In this document: piece by piece, positions 35,055 to 46,290 of the stretch | How positions within the stretch are numbered: the stretch's first letter is position 1 | Layout of the letters: every line of letters starts with the position of its first letter | DNA from: Cryptomeria japonica | Lineage: Eukaryota; Streptophyta; Pinopsida; Cupressales; Cupressaceae | Assembly: GCF_030272615.1 (NCBI RefSeq) | Contig: NC_081409.1 | Span: 21,330,260 to 21,394,259 of the forward strand | Length of the DNA stretch: 64,000 bases | Direction of reading: 5' to 3' | Position numbers and translations under genes: made by a program | Notes under the pieces: generated by a model | The model's database searches: none | The model's input: only the letters and a program-made list of their open reading frames with translations | What the model was told of the DNA's origin: nothing

Positions 35055-38000
35055 ATGTCAAAGCTCTCCCACAGCAAGCCCGAGTCTTCTTCAAGACAAC
35101 CTTCTCCGAATAAGGCATCATCAAAAAAGATGAAATACAAGTACGATAGGTACTTGAATATGTACCCTGAAAGTTCAGTGGATTCTAACATTAAAGAGAT
35201 CAGGGGCACTGAAATTGGCCACGTTGACATGCAAGAATTTCTTGATCAGGTTCAGAAGGCTCCTGCATACCTGACCAGTTTGATCAAATCTGAGTTGCAT
35301 AAGTATGCATCTTTCCCAGTTGCGGCTCATGATCCTGAATTTGTACTAGCAGTGGCTGATCATTCCAATCCAAACACAAAACAGGTAAGGGATGATGATC
35401 AAAAGGTCATAATGACTCTAGACAGCGTATTCTTCAATAGTATTTTCAAAGGCTCATTGGCAGAAGAAGTGGCTGATATTTCTCAAGAGAGTGCTCAAGA
35501 GTACTACGAGAAACACGAAGATAAATGCAAAAAGGTGATCAATACTGTTTATCTTTCAACTGCTAGATCCTCCCTCACTTCCCGGTGGCCTAAGTCTTTT
35601 CACAGGAGTGATTTTAATGAAGAATATAATGACATGGTCACCATGTTATCCAGAGTGAGAGGATTAAAAGACTCTCATTATTTCCAAAGCTGGATGATTT
35701 ACTATATGAATATAATCAGAAAGGGAGCTGCAAGAATTGATTGTGGAGAACAAATCAGTGATGCGCTTTGCGCCCAACTGAAAGAGGTCAAGGTAACACT
35801 AAAGTTTTATATGACCTCATACCTGGTTTACGCAACTGCCTCTATGAGGCAATATCCAGGCTTGTCAACTAAGGGTGACAGAAGAATAGTGCCTATTTGG
35901 GAATACTATGATCAACTCACTATTAAAAATCAAGGTAATCATTACAGGAGGGTTAATGATGCTTTCTTTGCTGTTTGGAAGTGCATTTTTGATAAAGGCC
36001 TGTATAAGAGAAGAATATCAGAGGCCGCTTACAGCAGGGTTTCCCACTTTGGTTGTGTCTTCCTTCAATTCCCCACATTCACCTATATCCAGATTGGATG
36101 CTTCTCAGGTGAGCCCTTTATTCTTCCAAGGTTTCCTTCAGATAAAATTATCCTTATGGAGCTGTGCAGACAACTGATTAGTGTACATGAGAAACAATCA
36201 CAAGCACACAAGACTAGGCTAAAATTCCCAGAGTCAATTGGTAGGTATTCCGTGCTAACTAACCCCAAAGCCAAAAATATGGAGGAGATGCAGTGGAATA
36301 CCATGCAAAGATTCAAAGCCCGAACCGATTTTTATTTTCGGGGCATAAAGAGCAAGCTCAAAAGGACATACACTCATGTCTATAGGTTTTAAGATGTTTG
36401 GGCAGACTGTCAGGATGAGGAGGATATAAGGAGGATGGACTTCAGCCGCCTTACTCTGGAACAAATTGAGAATCTGGATCTAGCTAAGATCCCAATGACT
36501 ATGGAAGACACGGATGACATAGTGGATCCTATTTACTATGAGAAGAAGATTGCTGACTCCCCACTCCCACTTGTGCAATGGTCGAAGAAGGAAAGCAAGT
36601 CCATTACTCAAAGGATCTCTCCTATTATAGCAAACACCAATGCTTGGTTGCTAAAGAATCATCTCAAGATGAAACAGTTTCCCACTAGTTCAGGAGATGA
36701 TGACAACAGTGATGGTCCATTGGGCAAGACAGCAACAGCTGAAACTAGAACCAAGAACAGGGCAGACTCACAAGCACTATCTTCAGCTCCAGTGGTACAA
36801 TCAAAAGGTAAAGGGCCTAAAATCAAATTTACAGTTAAAGGGTCAAAACAAGGCGAATCATCATCAGTGTCACAGGAGGCAGCGGCAAAAGAGCCAAAAC
36901 AACCACCTATCAGTGAAGCTGGAAAGGGTAAAGAGGTCGACGAAGGCGAAGTTTCTCAACAAGAGGAAGTTCAGGTAGAAGAAGTACCACATTCAGTTGA
37001 GGTAGATACGTCAACTACTTCACAAGTAGTCGTTCACTCTATTGATTCTGACTCTGATTCTGATCAAGAAGATGAAGATGGAGATCTAAGTATGGGCATG
37101 CAGCAATCAGAGACTGCTGGTCAATTTTTTACAATAACCAACTTCTCTACCTTAGATGATATCCCTTCATCTACTTTTGAATCTACCATGATGGATTTTA
37201 ATGAAACTTTGCAAGATGCACTTGCAGAACAGGTGTCGGTAGATTTACCAGTCATTACTACCACCGTCATAACCATCCCTTCATTGGTGAGCTCTGAAGT
37301 TACAATGACGGCACCCTCAACCCTTCCACCAATAATTGAAGAGATACCAACAACGGATGTCCCATTAGATGCTTCAATATCAGCACCATCAATTACACTT
37401 GCAACTGCTCCAAGTTCTAGTCAACCTATTCCAAAATCTTCGACCCCAAGTCAGCAAGGAGCCACTACTCCATCATCCAATCCAGAACTACCCCCTTGGA
37501 TGGAAGTAGTGGCCCCTAAAAGAAAGAAACAGGTAATATCTCCTGATGAATTTGACTTTGAACTTTTGGTTCCTCCAAAGCCTAAGGGAACAAAGAAGTC
37601 AAAGACAGTATCTCGGGTGGTAGTAGACCCGGCTTTCAAAAGAAAATATGCTGAAGTTATGGTGCCATCATCAGATAAGGACAAAGGCGCATACGATCAG
37701 AAGATTATACCATGCAGGTTGTGGAGCTCGGAGTAGAGACACATAAAAGTGTGAAATTAGATTCTCAAACAGCCCTTAATTCTTTGTTAAGAAGACTGGA
37801 TCGGGAAAGGGATGAGAAAAATATCCTGAAGCAGAAGTGTGAGCAGTTGACCAACATCCTCCTAAAGGTAACACAATCTTCTCAAGAGGTTGAACCTATA
37901 GGATCATCAATAGACACTGAAGCTATCAAAAAGATTGAGCAGGTAGGAGCTAAGGGCCGAGTAATGGACGAATGGATCTCGCGGCTAAGGTCAGAAGGCT

Positions 38001-38642
38001 CTCATCTCCTGATTTCAACGGTGGAGTTATTGTCTGATTATGAAGTGATCCAGTCGGATGCAAGGACTCAAAACCTCTTTATCCCAGGAAATTGAGGAAG
38101 TTGTGAAAAGCACTACCCTTTGGAGCAAAATGGAGGATTTTAGGATAGATGTCCTGGTTGAAAACAAGGTAATTCCCACAAGAGAGAAGTATATTCAGAT
38201 CTTATCCTTGTTGTCTCATAAACAAGAGACGATGAAATTAATGATTGCAGAACTGGATCGTGAAAAGAAAGAAGGTGATGATGAGGTTGACCTTATTTTT
38301 GCTAAAGTAGGCGATCTCCCTTGCTATTTGTATGATGGTGATCAAAATCTCGTCACTGCTGAGGTCGTCACCCAAGAATTTCTTTCCTTGATGGACTAGT
38401 GCACGGGACAAGATTTCTCCCTTGATACATTTGACAAATTGTTGGAAATTCAAGTCAGCTTTGAAGTACTCGCATCCATGCTAAAGGATGTTAAGAAGAA
38501 GCAAGTGAAGATCCAAGATGTGATATCCCGCGTTCAAATCATCACGAGTTCTACCTTGATGCCAAATGAAGAAGAGGTCAAAGCTATCCTCGCCAAGTTC
38601 GAAGGTTTTCAGAAATCTAACGAAGAAGAAAATCAAGAATGA
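35055..38642 (+). pseudogene. Unknown large protein inside unit D (homologue of 24148-27194)
   Basis: About 1196 codons. The ATG at 35055 was chosen because it follows the putative splice acceptor; the frame is open from 34995. Residues 1-440 form a globular domain with WMIYYMNIIRKGAARI, TSYLVYATASM, FLQFPTFTYIQIGCF and LMELCRQL, matching the gene in unit C. Residues about 480-870 are low complexity, rich in Ser, Thr, Pro and Glu. The C-terminal 300 residues are charged helices with coiled-coil character (SLLRRLDRERDEKNILKQKC). Breaks: TAA at 36390-36392 where the homologue has Glu, a frameshift near 37690, another near 38060, and TAG at 38397-38399. No catalytic or membrane motif is seen. 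The family is not recognised. Palindrome arrays flank the start. Confidence 0.75.
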
Positions 38643-38800
38643 AGTTGCCCCTTTTGACACTCTTCCTTCATGCAGCTACACCAATAGATGTTGTAAATTT
38701 TTGTGCAGCTGCATGTTTTCTTTATGTAGTAGTTGTAGTAAAGTGGGACTGTGCGGTTGAATAAGTCAACTGTGCCCACCTTTTTCTCAACTTCTTTTCC

Positions 38801-38808
38801 TATATAAG
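38801..38808 (+). promoter_or_regulatory. Putative core promoter TATA box of unit D
   Basis: TATATAAG lies 160 bp after the gene ends and about 750 bp before the end of the unit. An AATAAAG signal lies near 38875. This is where an LTR's U3/R boundary would be expected if the gene sits inside U3. Confidence 0.4.
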
Positions 38809-39566
38809 GAGGACCTTTTTGTAAATATTTTTATCTTTTTCATGCTTAGCAAAACTCTGCTGGATTTTTATCCCAATAAAGACTTTGAGCTTTTGTGATG
38901 AGAATTCAATCAAACAAATAAAGAAAACGGTTTTGTTGATTGCAAACTTTGTATTGTATCAATAAATTTGTTTATATTATTTAAAGTTCCTATGTCCATT
39001 GAATACATATTATCTTTACGTATTTGATCTTAAGATATTGCTACATGGTTAAAGAGCTCTCAAATCTTGCCAATAGACTTTGTGCTCTTAGCATGCTTGA
39101 GAAATTTGCTGATAAAGGAAGTAACTTGTAGCAAGCTTTGTATTGCTGTGGTTATTAGTAGTTTAATTGATTAGAAATTTACACTTAAAGACTTTGAGCT
39201 TTAAGCTAATTTTCTACTTGTTTAATTTGTAACGATCCATGTAAATCAATGTTACCATAAAGGAGACTTTGTGCTACTTAAAAGTAACTCTTAGTATAGT
39301 TTATTAGATTAATAGTTCTTTTCTTTGAATATCTGAAGAGGTAGAGAAACTGTAACTAGGCGAAGGGAGAATACATTAACTCTAAAAAAAAAGAGTTATA
39401 TGCCCAACGCCAACCCACCATTTTAATTTCTTGATTAATTAGAGGAGAAATTTCATAGGGAACCTCCCCTTGATGAGAGGAGAGATTAATTTCTTAGCAT
39501 AGCGTTGTGTGAATTTTATGTTTTGTCATTAGTACGTTGGTGACAAAATATTCACCCAACATGGTC

Positions 39567-40258
39567 CACGAGAGCATTCCCATGATCATGCCTGAGTAAC
39601 ATGAAGATGGCAGGAGGCTGCAGGACCACAGAGGTTGGAAGGTAACTCCCAATCTTGAGTTTTTTGCTAGTTTGAAGATTAAAGTAATTTCTTAAGTAGC
39701 AAATTTGATTTAAAAAAGGGTTTTCAATTAGTCGTAGACTGACTAAAGACCAACACATATGTCAAGTAGAGGCCCATGGGACACTTGCTGTGAATAATTG
39801 AGTTTGTCCCTATTCACAAAGTGTTGTAGATCAGTAAGGCCCACTCCAACTAATCCTGTGTGGCTAGTTATGTGTCCTTTGTCACATGTTGTGGACAGTT
39901 GTGTGTTCTTGTTCACAACTGTGAAGGAGGATAGCTACAATTGTTCCCATCCTTTGCGAAATTTCAATGAGGCTATATCATGCTGAGAATTGTGCTGCTG
40001 CGATTCAAACTACTAATTGTAAGTATGTTGAAGTTTGAAGTAAGGGTGTGTCCTGGTTCACATTCAAAGTTATTTCTCTTCCAGAATTCGAACTATATGC
40101 GATCAAAAGGGAATATTAGGAATTCTAATATATAGCTAGTTTCTGTTTGGTTATGAGTTATTAAAGGGATAAGTTTAAATATTTATTATCTATACCTATA
40201 TTATTAGCGTGTAGGGCTGTTAATCTATTTTACTTTGAGTGTTTGAGTGGTTATAATA
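39567..40258. other. Non-coding spacer
   Basis: The first about 30 bases continue the short frame seen before unit D. The rest has no supported gene, LTR end or repeat. Confidence 0.45.
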
Positions 40259-40379
40259 TCACAAAGAAAATTCTTTGCTAATGGGATAATGAAAAGAATT
40301 AATAGAGGAAAGACCAATATAAGGGAAAATCCGAGGGCCTATTATTTGAAACTCAAATTTTATGCATCAGCTTGTAGAA

Positions 40380-40930
40380 ATCTAGGCCTGGCAGAGGCAG
40401 GTTCATTGTTAATACCTAATACGGGAAGGTTTGTAATATGTGGTTCTTTTTCTCTTGGTACAAAAATGTATAAAGTAGCAGAGGTAAAAGCACTTCTGGA
40501 AAGGCATTAAAATGGATGCAAAAAAGACTTGGTTAGAGATTGGAACCTCAAAAAAGTTTTCAATGAAGTTCAAGTCTCTTGCTAAAAGCTTTGAAAACAT
40601 AGAATTTTCTCATTGCTTGAGAGAAGTAACAAGCTTGCAGATTATCTAGCGAATTGTGGGGTAATACAAATCCATTTGCTACTAAAGTGGGTAGGGAAGA
40701 TAAGGATTGGCTGATGGATGACTTACTTCTATATGATATGGACAGAACTTTCCCATCGCTTAAGAAAATGTAACAGGCTAGCAGATTGTCTAGCAAATTG
40801 TGGGGTAATTCAAAATCCCTTTGCTGCTGAGGTGAGTACAATAGCTAAGGATTGGCCAATAGATGATAATCTATATGATATGTGCATTGGCATCCCTCTG
40901 CTGCCACCCAATTTCAGGTCACCTTATAAT
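40380..40930 (+). pseudogene. LINE RNase H remnant with internal duplication
   Basis: GRFVICGSFSLGTKMYKVAE followed by VKALLE matches the second part of a LINE RNase H domain (the usual AEVKALLEG motif). NRLADCLANCGVIQNPF matches its C-terminal Asp-Leu-Ala motif. That C-terminal motif is present twice because of a tandem duplication. Several stops break the frame. It would belong to ORF2 of the truncated LINE. Confidence 0.7.
40607..40913. repeat. About 143-bp tandem duplication in LINE RNase H
   Basis: GTAACAAGCTTGCAGATT at 40626 and GTAACAGGCTAGCAGATT at 40770 start matching blocks that run to the same landmark CTATATGATATG. The copies have diverged by many substitutions. Confidence 0.82.
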
Positions 40931-41160
40931 CACACAAAGTACTTATGATAAGAGAAGGGGATTAAAAGCTCACTTGCATGACAAAGATTGGCACATGGGA
41001 ACAGTTACGTGCTTTCTTGTGGCATTTAAGGGTGGCAATATTTATAATGATTCCCAGTTTCTTATATATAAGTGAGGCTGTGCAATGGCCAGTAATGAAG
41101 TTGCAATGGATCCCTTCAACTATAGAAGAAGATGCTGCAGAATGAGAGGAGAAAGAAGGC

Positions 41161-42544
41161 TGTAATGTCCCCTTCTCATTGACAGACTGTGTAGCAGAGG
41201 ATTAGCCTATTATGTGGCCCTCGTAGGCTATGAGGATGGTTAGAGGGTCTTTAAGGGTTGTGTTCTCTCCACTGCTCAGAGATTCATAGATTTGACCTTC
41301 GTTCAACTTCATTTGGACTCTGTTTACTATACTTACTATTTATAGTAAGTCAGAAGCAGTAGAGATGGATCCTTTCTATTATTAGAAAGTGTATTTGGTC
41401 ACATGGGGAATTATGAGGAGAGACCCCTGCTTCAGACAGCATGTTAAAATGTTGTGTATTTAGGGAGAGATTAATATTTTGTGGCCAAAATAATATCAAA
41501 TCATTAAATAATTAATTATAAAGTTATAAATTAACTTTATAAAATCACTTAAAGTGAGGGTCTAAGCATCATGAAGAGGGGGACCAAATATTAATTAAAT
41601 TAAGAGCTCATTTCCCAAAGTTTTGGGCAACATGATTATTATTTGCAAGTTATATCATTTTTTTAATATCATTAGATGCCTTTATGGGGAAATTCGAACT
41701 TGCTTGGAGATAATATAAAAGGGCTTCTTTGAAGAAAATCGATTCATTCTTGACTTGGCATTTTGATGAGATTGATTGAAGTTCTTGAGTTCTGGAAAGA
41801 AGGCGAGGGTTCTTACAGATTTCAGAGTTTTGGCATTGGAGAACGAGCAATCTTCAATGTAACAGCCTTATGAATTGGTGGAAGACCCAGTGAGTTTGGC
41901 TACAAAGGGATTGGCTTCACTCAGGAGTCAACATTGAGCTAATTGGTGAAAATTTACAGAGATAGTTCCCATTTTTCAGACCAGATTTATTGGTTTGTTT
42001 GGAATCCAACGAATAAGGAGTCTTTGGCATCATTTCTTGATTGGTACGGCCTGATTTTTCACTAACCCCAGCTGCAGAAAAGGAGACCATTGAGGGGTTC
42101 GATTCTTAATAAGGAGTTGCAGGAAAAAAAAATCGGTTTTGTCACAGAAGAAGGCGGCTAGCAGCTAGAAGGGCTTTTTGGTATCACATGCATGGTCAAG
42201 ATCCAACAATACTTAGAGATTCCGCCTCATTTTCAAGTTGCTTTTTGAGCTGGGAAGACATTGGATCAGAATCTGAATACATCCGGGTATGCTGATGACT
42301 ATTATTGTTATAGAAATTGATAAAATAAAGATTCAATAATGTTTCTTCCCTATTTACTTGAATGATCAAATTAGTTTTCAGATTTCAGAAGTTATTTGAA
42401 GTTTATGTGCATTGCTTTCTTTTTATTATCATATATCCTCAAAACACAAAAAAATTAATAAAACTAAAAAGAAAACTAAAAACAATCAGCAAACCTCCAG
42501 TACTCATTAAAATTTCAGTGGTTGGAAGACAAGGGGTCTTTACA
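41161..42544. mobile_element. Solo LTR G (1.38 kb)
   Basis: Starts TGTAATGTCCCC and ends GGGGTCTTTACA, so the first and last 12 bases are imperfect inverted copies. AAGGC flanks both sides (41156-41160 and 42545-42549). No coding region and no palindrome array are visible. It interrupts the 3' UTR of the truncated LINE. Confidence 0.85.
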
Positions 42545-43278
42545 AAGGCCAATGACAAATAGGGATTTGAGGAATCCCTTTAACCTTCTTGATGATCTAA
42601 CACTACAGTTTATTAGTTTATTTATGGGTCATGATTGTGAACATGCAGCAGAAGGCAGTAAGAAGGATTTCCTTGCTTCAATGTTTAAGCAACCATCCAT
42701 TTATGGGTTGAGGATGAGGAGATTTGCAGGTGGATTTTGCACACTATCTCCCCAAAAGAGCATCTGAACTTGAAGCAACAGCAACCAGCAACAGTCTAAT
42801 TGAAGAATCCATGCCACCAGGGATGGAGCTGCAATAAATAGAGACTGTGTAGAGGGATGTTCATAATGTGCATGATAGAGTCTCACGAGTAGAGGAAGTC
42901 TGCAAAGATATAGCATTTGTGATTGACTGCAAAGATATAGCATTAGTGATTGAGTCACCCTGCAACAATAATCTATATGTGGTGACTTCACCACCCATAA
43001 TCTTTCAGTTGATTATAGATCCAGAATACAGTGGAGGATTCTTTGGTATGGGCTGTCCAAATTATCAAAAGTGACTCTGCAGCAGCAGCAGTATGCTTTG
43101 ATATATAATCTTATTTATGTTTTGTATTGTAATCTTATAGATAGATAGTCATATTGTTGGTTGTGTTACTTTGCAGCCTTTTGGTGCTGGTTTTGTCTTA
43201 TTGTATTCATTCTCTCTAAAGGCACAGACCCCAAATAGAACCCACAGTCATTCCATCAAAAAAAATCACAAAGAGAAT

Positions 43279-44654
43279 GGAATAAGTTGAGAATTAATAA
43301 GTTTTTGATGAGAGTTTTTGGGTTCAAGCTTGTTATATGTAACAAGCTCTCTTTTGTATACATTCTCCCTTTGTGATCAATAAAAATTTGTCAAAGCACG
43401 TGTATTCAATTGATCTTTCATTAATCTGGTACTTAAGTTCTAGTTAATGAGCAACTTTTAAGCACTAGAATATGAGACTACTATTTCTTTCAGATTTGTT
43501 ATTTTATTAATAACATCATATAGTGTTACCAAGCTTTAATTAATCCCTAACAATTAATCATATTTGACCAAAGTTATCTTTATCAAATGATTAACTTTTT
43601 TGGTCTTCAAATTGTCCATTAATTTGATTTCAATGTAATTAATATTTCTTTAATATAATGAATACATAAAAGAATTCAACATTCTGATCCCCATCCTTAA
43701 TCCATGCCAAACTAGGTTTTCACCTCCAAAATTACTTCTCTTTGAATAACTTATTGTTCTATTTTATGAAGAGCCCTTTCACCAGACTTGGGAGATGAGT
43801 CTTTTCAAATATTTGGTTATCCACCTGGCAGTTCATTTGGAATCTGGCTTTATCATAATTATGTTTCCAAAGATGTTTCTGTCCAAATTTTCATGCATTC
43901 ATTATGCTAGCATATTTCCATTTTTAGTTGAATTTGTACAGTTGGAATTCCTATATAGGTCTAGTTTCCTCCCACCATTTTTTAGTTAGGGCTGAACATT
44001 GGAATCCTGTAGCTATATATTTCAAATTTCAATTATGATCTACCGGAAGGTTTGTCATCTACTTGCAAACTAAAGATCAATGATCAGATAAGGAGCAGGA
44101 AGTCTTTTGCAGTTTGTATATGTAGCTTCTTACATTAAGCAATCAGTAATAAGATTTCTTTAGATTTATTTAGCAAAAAACTAGTTCAGCTCTATTTTGC
44201 TTCTCCATGTGTAATTTCCACCAAGAACTCTACTACCATCTAAATTTTCAACTACTGCTGATTATGCTGAAGTTCTACAATTTTTCTTTGGCATGCAGCA
44301 TCATGTTAAAGTGTCTATAAACTCAAATCTGAATGTCTAGATTCTTGAAAGGACATCTCAATTTCTGAAATAACAAAAAGAGTTTCAAAAACTGAAATCT
44401 GGAATGAACAGAAAATCTGGATGAACTATAGAGATATAATAGTAGTATTTCAAAGATATAAAATCTTAACTGATGCAATGCCTTAAATCTCTGATATATA
44501 AGTGAATCTAAACTACCATATGCTACAACCTGAAACTTCTGAAAACTAAAATACACTGCTGGAAAGAATATATTAGAAGTGTAGTTGTTATTACCATATT
44601 TGTTAAAAACAATGCAATAAGAGGAACAATTTCCTAAGGTGGTTAGGATGCTAA
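43279..44654. other. AT-rich non-coding stretch
   Basis: Only short chance ORFs. The first about 150 bases contain GTTATATGTAACAAGC and AATAAAAATTTG, which could be LTR remnants, but no partner repeat was found. Confidence 0.45.
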
Positions 44655-44659
44655 CTCAA

Positions 44660-46250
44660 TGGTGCAGGAGCACCCTTCCAGACTCTTTCTCTTTCTTTGT
44701 CTTGTTGGTGTTATGCTTCTTTAGAAGCCATTGTACATAAAATAATGAGCCATGTGCCCACAGGTCCTAGGTAGGGTCCTAGAGGAGATCTTAGGGGTCA
44801 TAAGTCAAGATTGTGTTTTTCTTGAAAATGGAGGGTATGTGTGTCCTAGAGGTGTTTAGGGGTCCTTCATATCATGGTGGTGTCCTTAGCTTGGCCCATT
44901 GTGGGTCTAGGAGTCATGAAGAGCAACATTGGGAAAGTTGCTCAAAAGTTGCAAAAGTTGCATTTAAACTTTTAAAAGTTGTCAAGCAACTTTTCCACCA
45001 TGATGTCAAAATCCTTAGGTTGGCGTGGACAACCCTAAATGTGGCACACCGACCGAGGTATGGGTAGTATAAGATGTTACAAACCCTAAGTTAAAGGGTT
45101 GGATGTTAGAGATTGTACGGCCCAAGCAAGAAGAGATTGACTGTGACTGTTAGTTGGTTACCAATCAGATTGAATGAGGTTACCGAGCAAGCAAATGGAT
45201 TGATTCGTGAGAAAACCTGTGTGAAATGTCTTCTTTGGTGTATATATCTTCATTGTGAGTGATTAGATTAGCTTTTTGTTTACCGGTTGAGTGTGTTTGT
45301 AAATAATTTGCAAGTTGCAGTCTTACTGTCCAGTTTTGGACTGGTTTGAGTAAATGAAGTCTTAACTCCATTCCCCGTTGTGGAACCACCATGAAACCAT
45401 GGGGAATGGATGTGAAGACCCTGTACTATAGTCCCAAGCAAGCAGGGCCCTTGGAAATGCAAGGAGGCCAAGCAAAGATCCATTCCTAGGCGAGACTGGA
45501 CAGTGCCCGGTTAGGAATGGCTGTTGGTGCAGAGGTCTTGGAGAGCAAGGTTGATTAGTGGAGAGTGCATTCTTTGGAGGAAGTGCAGAGGAGTGGGTGA
45601 AGCATCATTGGTGTGAAGGAGGAGCCTCCACCAATCCAAACAAGGTGGCTAAAACTCAAAACACTCACTGTGACCCAGGCAGACCCCAAAAACCCTCACA
45701 AAAACCCTTAAAATCCACCTAGGACAGTGTACGGACACTTGGAGGCCTAAAACCTAGAAAATCCTTGAGTCCTTGCCAAATGAATGGCAGTCCTTTTTGG
45801 GAGATTGGGTTGTTTGTGCATCGTTTGTGAGAGAGAGCCCTAGAAGACCGGTTAGGAGGCCTAATTGGTCCTAATCCTTGTAGCCCTTTTGAAGGCAAAA
45901 ACACAAAATAGTGAAATCGGTAAGGGGTTGAAGGATTGAAACCTCTTGGGGGCTCATGAATGGGTGGATAGACCATGAAATAGACCTAAAACAACCTTGC
46001 TAAGACCTTGGAAGGTATGGAACAAGATTAGCCCTTATTAGCCATAGTAAGGGGTTTGAAGTCTCATGAGTAGGTGAGACCTTACGAGCAGCAAAGCAAC
46101 TCATTGGTGGGTGGATTGGGCATGGTCAAGGGATTCCTCAAGCAAAGGGAAGTCCTAGAGACCCTAGGGTGTGTAGAGAGCACCAGGTGATCCAAGGAAA
46201 GGATCCAAGAGCATAGACTAGGCTAGTCTATCCCAAACCCCATCCCATCA
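44660..46250 (+). repeat. 5' LTR of gypsy element
   Basis: 1591 bp, TGGTGCAGG to CCCATCA. It contains TATATATC near 45241 as a possible TATA box. It has 13 bp (around AAGGAAAGGATCC) that the 3' LTR lacks, which accounts exactly for the length difference. Confidence 0.95.
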
Positions 46251-46253
46251 GGT

Positions 46254-46265
46254 TGGTATCAGAGC
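46254..46265 (+). promoter_or_regulatory. Primer-binding site, initiator tRNA-Met
   Basis: TGGTATCAGAGC, three bases after the 5' LTR, is the complement of the 3' end of initiator methionine tRNA. Confidence 0.93.
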
Positions 46266-46290
46266 AAGTAAAAGACTTGTTGGACTGTGT

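Larger units (their letters stand above)
33625..39561 (+). mobile_element. Giant LTR-like unit D (5.9 kb) carrying a gene
   Basis: The unit begins TGTTGTCCTTGATTTC and ends TTCACCCAACA. Flanks are TGGTT (33620-33624) and TGGTC (39562-39566), a 5-bp duplication with one mismatch. The two ends are not repeats of each other, so no LTR pair is present; a solo LTR is the simplest reading. In order it holds a palindrome array, a possible first exon, a second array in a possible intron, a 3.6-kb broken gene, and a 3' part with TATATAAGG at 38801 that looks like R/U5. Unit C has the same plan and a related gene. Confidence 0.72.
40272..43265 (+). mobile_element. 5'-truncated LINE with nested solo LTR
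   Basis: The 13-bp sequence TCACAAAGA(A/G)AAT occurs at 40259-40271 and 43266-43278, with one mismatch. It flanks a segment that starts inside the RNase H region of a LINE and ends in an A-run after CAGTCATTCCATC. This is the pattern of target-primed insertion with 5' truncation. A solo LTR at 41161-42544 interrupts its 3' UTR. The 3' end resembles that of the LINE fragment at 17220-18745. Confidence 0.78.

Noticed and set aside
39562..39575. TGGTCCACGAGAGC after unit D as a primer-binding site
   Set aside because: It starts with TGG, but the match to initiator tRNA requires an indel, no gag-pol follows, and the first five bases serve as the target duplication.
45180..45483. Minus-strand ORFs repeated at 51467-51770
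   Set aside because: They fall inside both gypsy LTRs and are identical only because the LTRs are. No evidence of coding.
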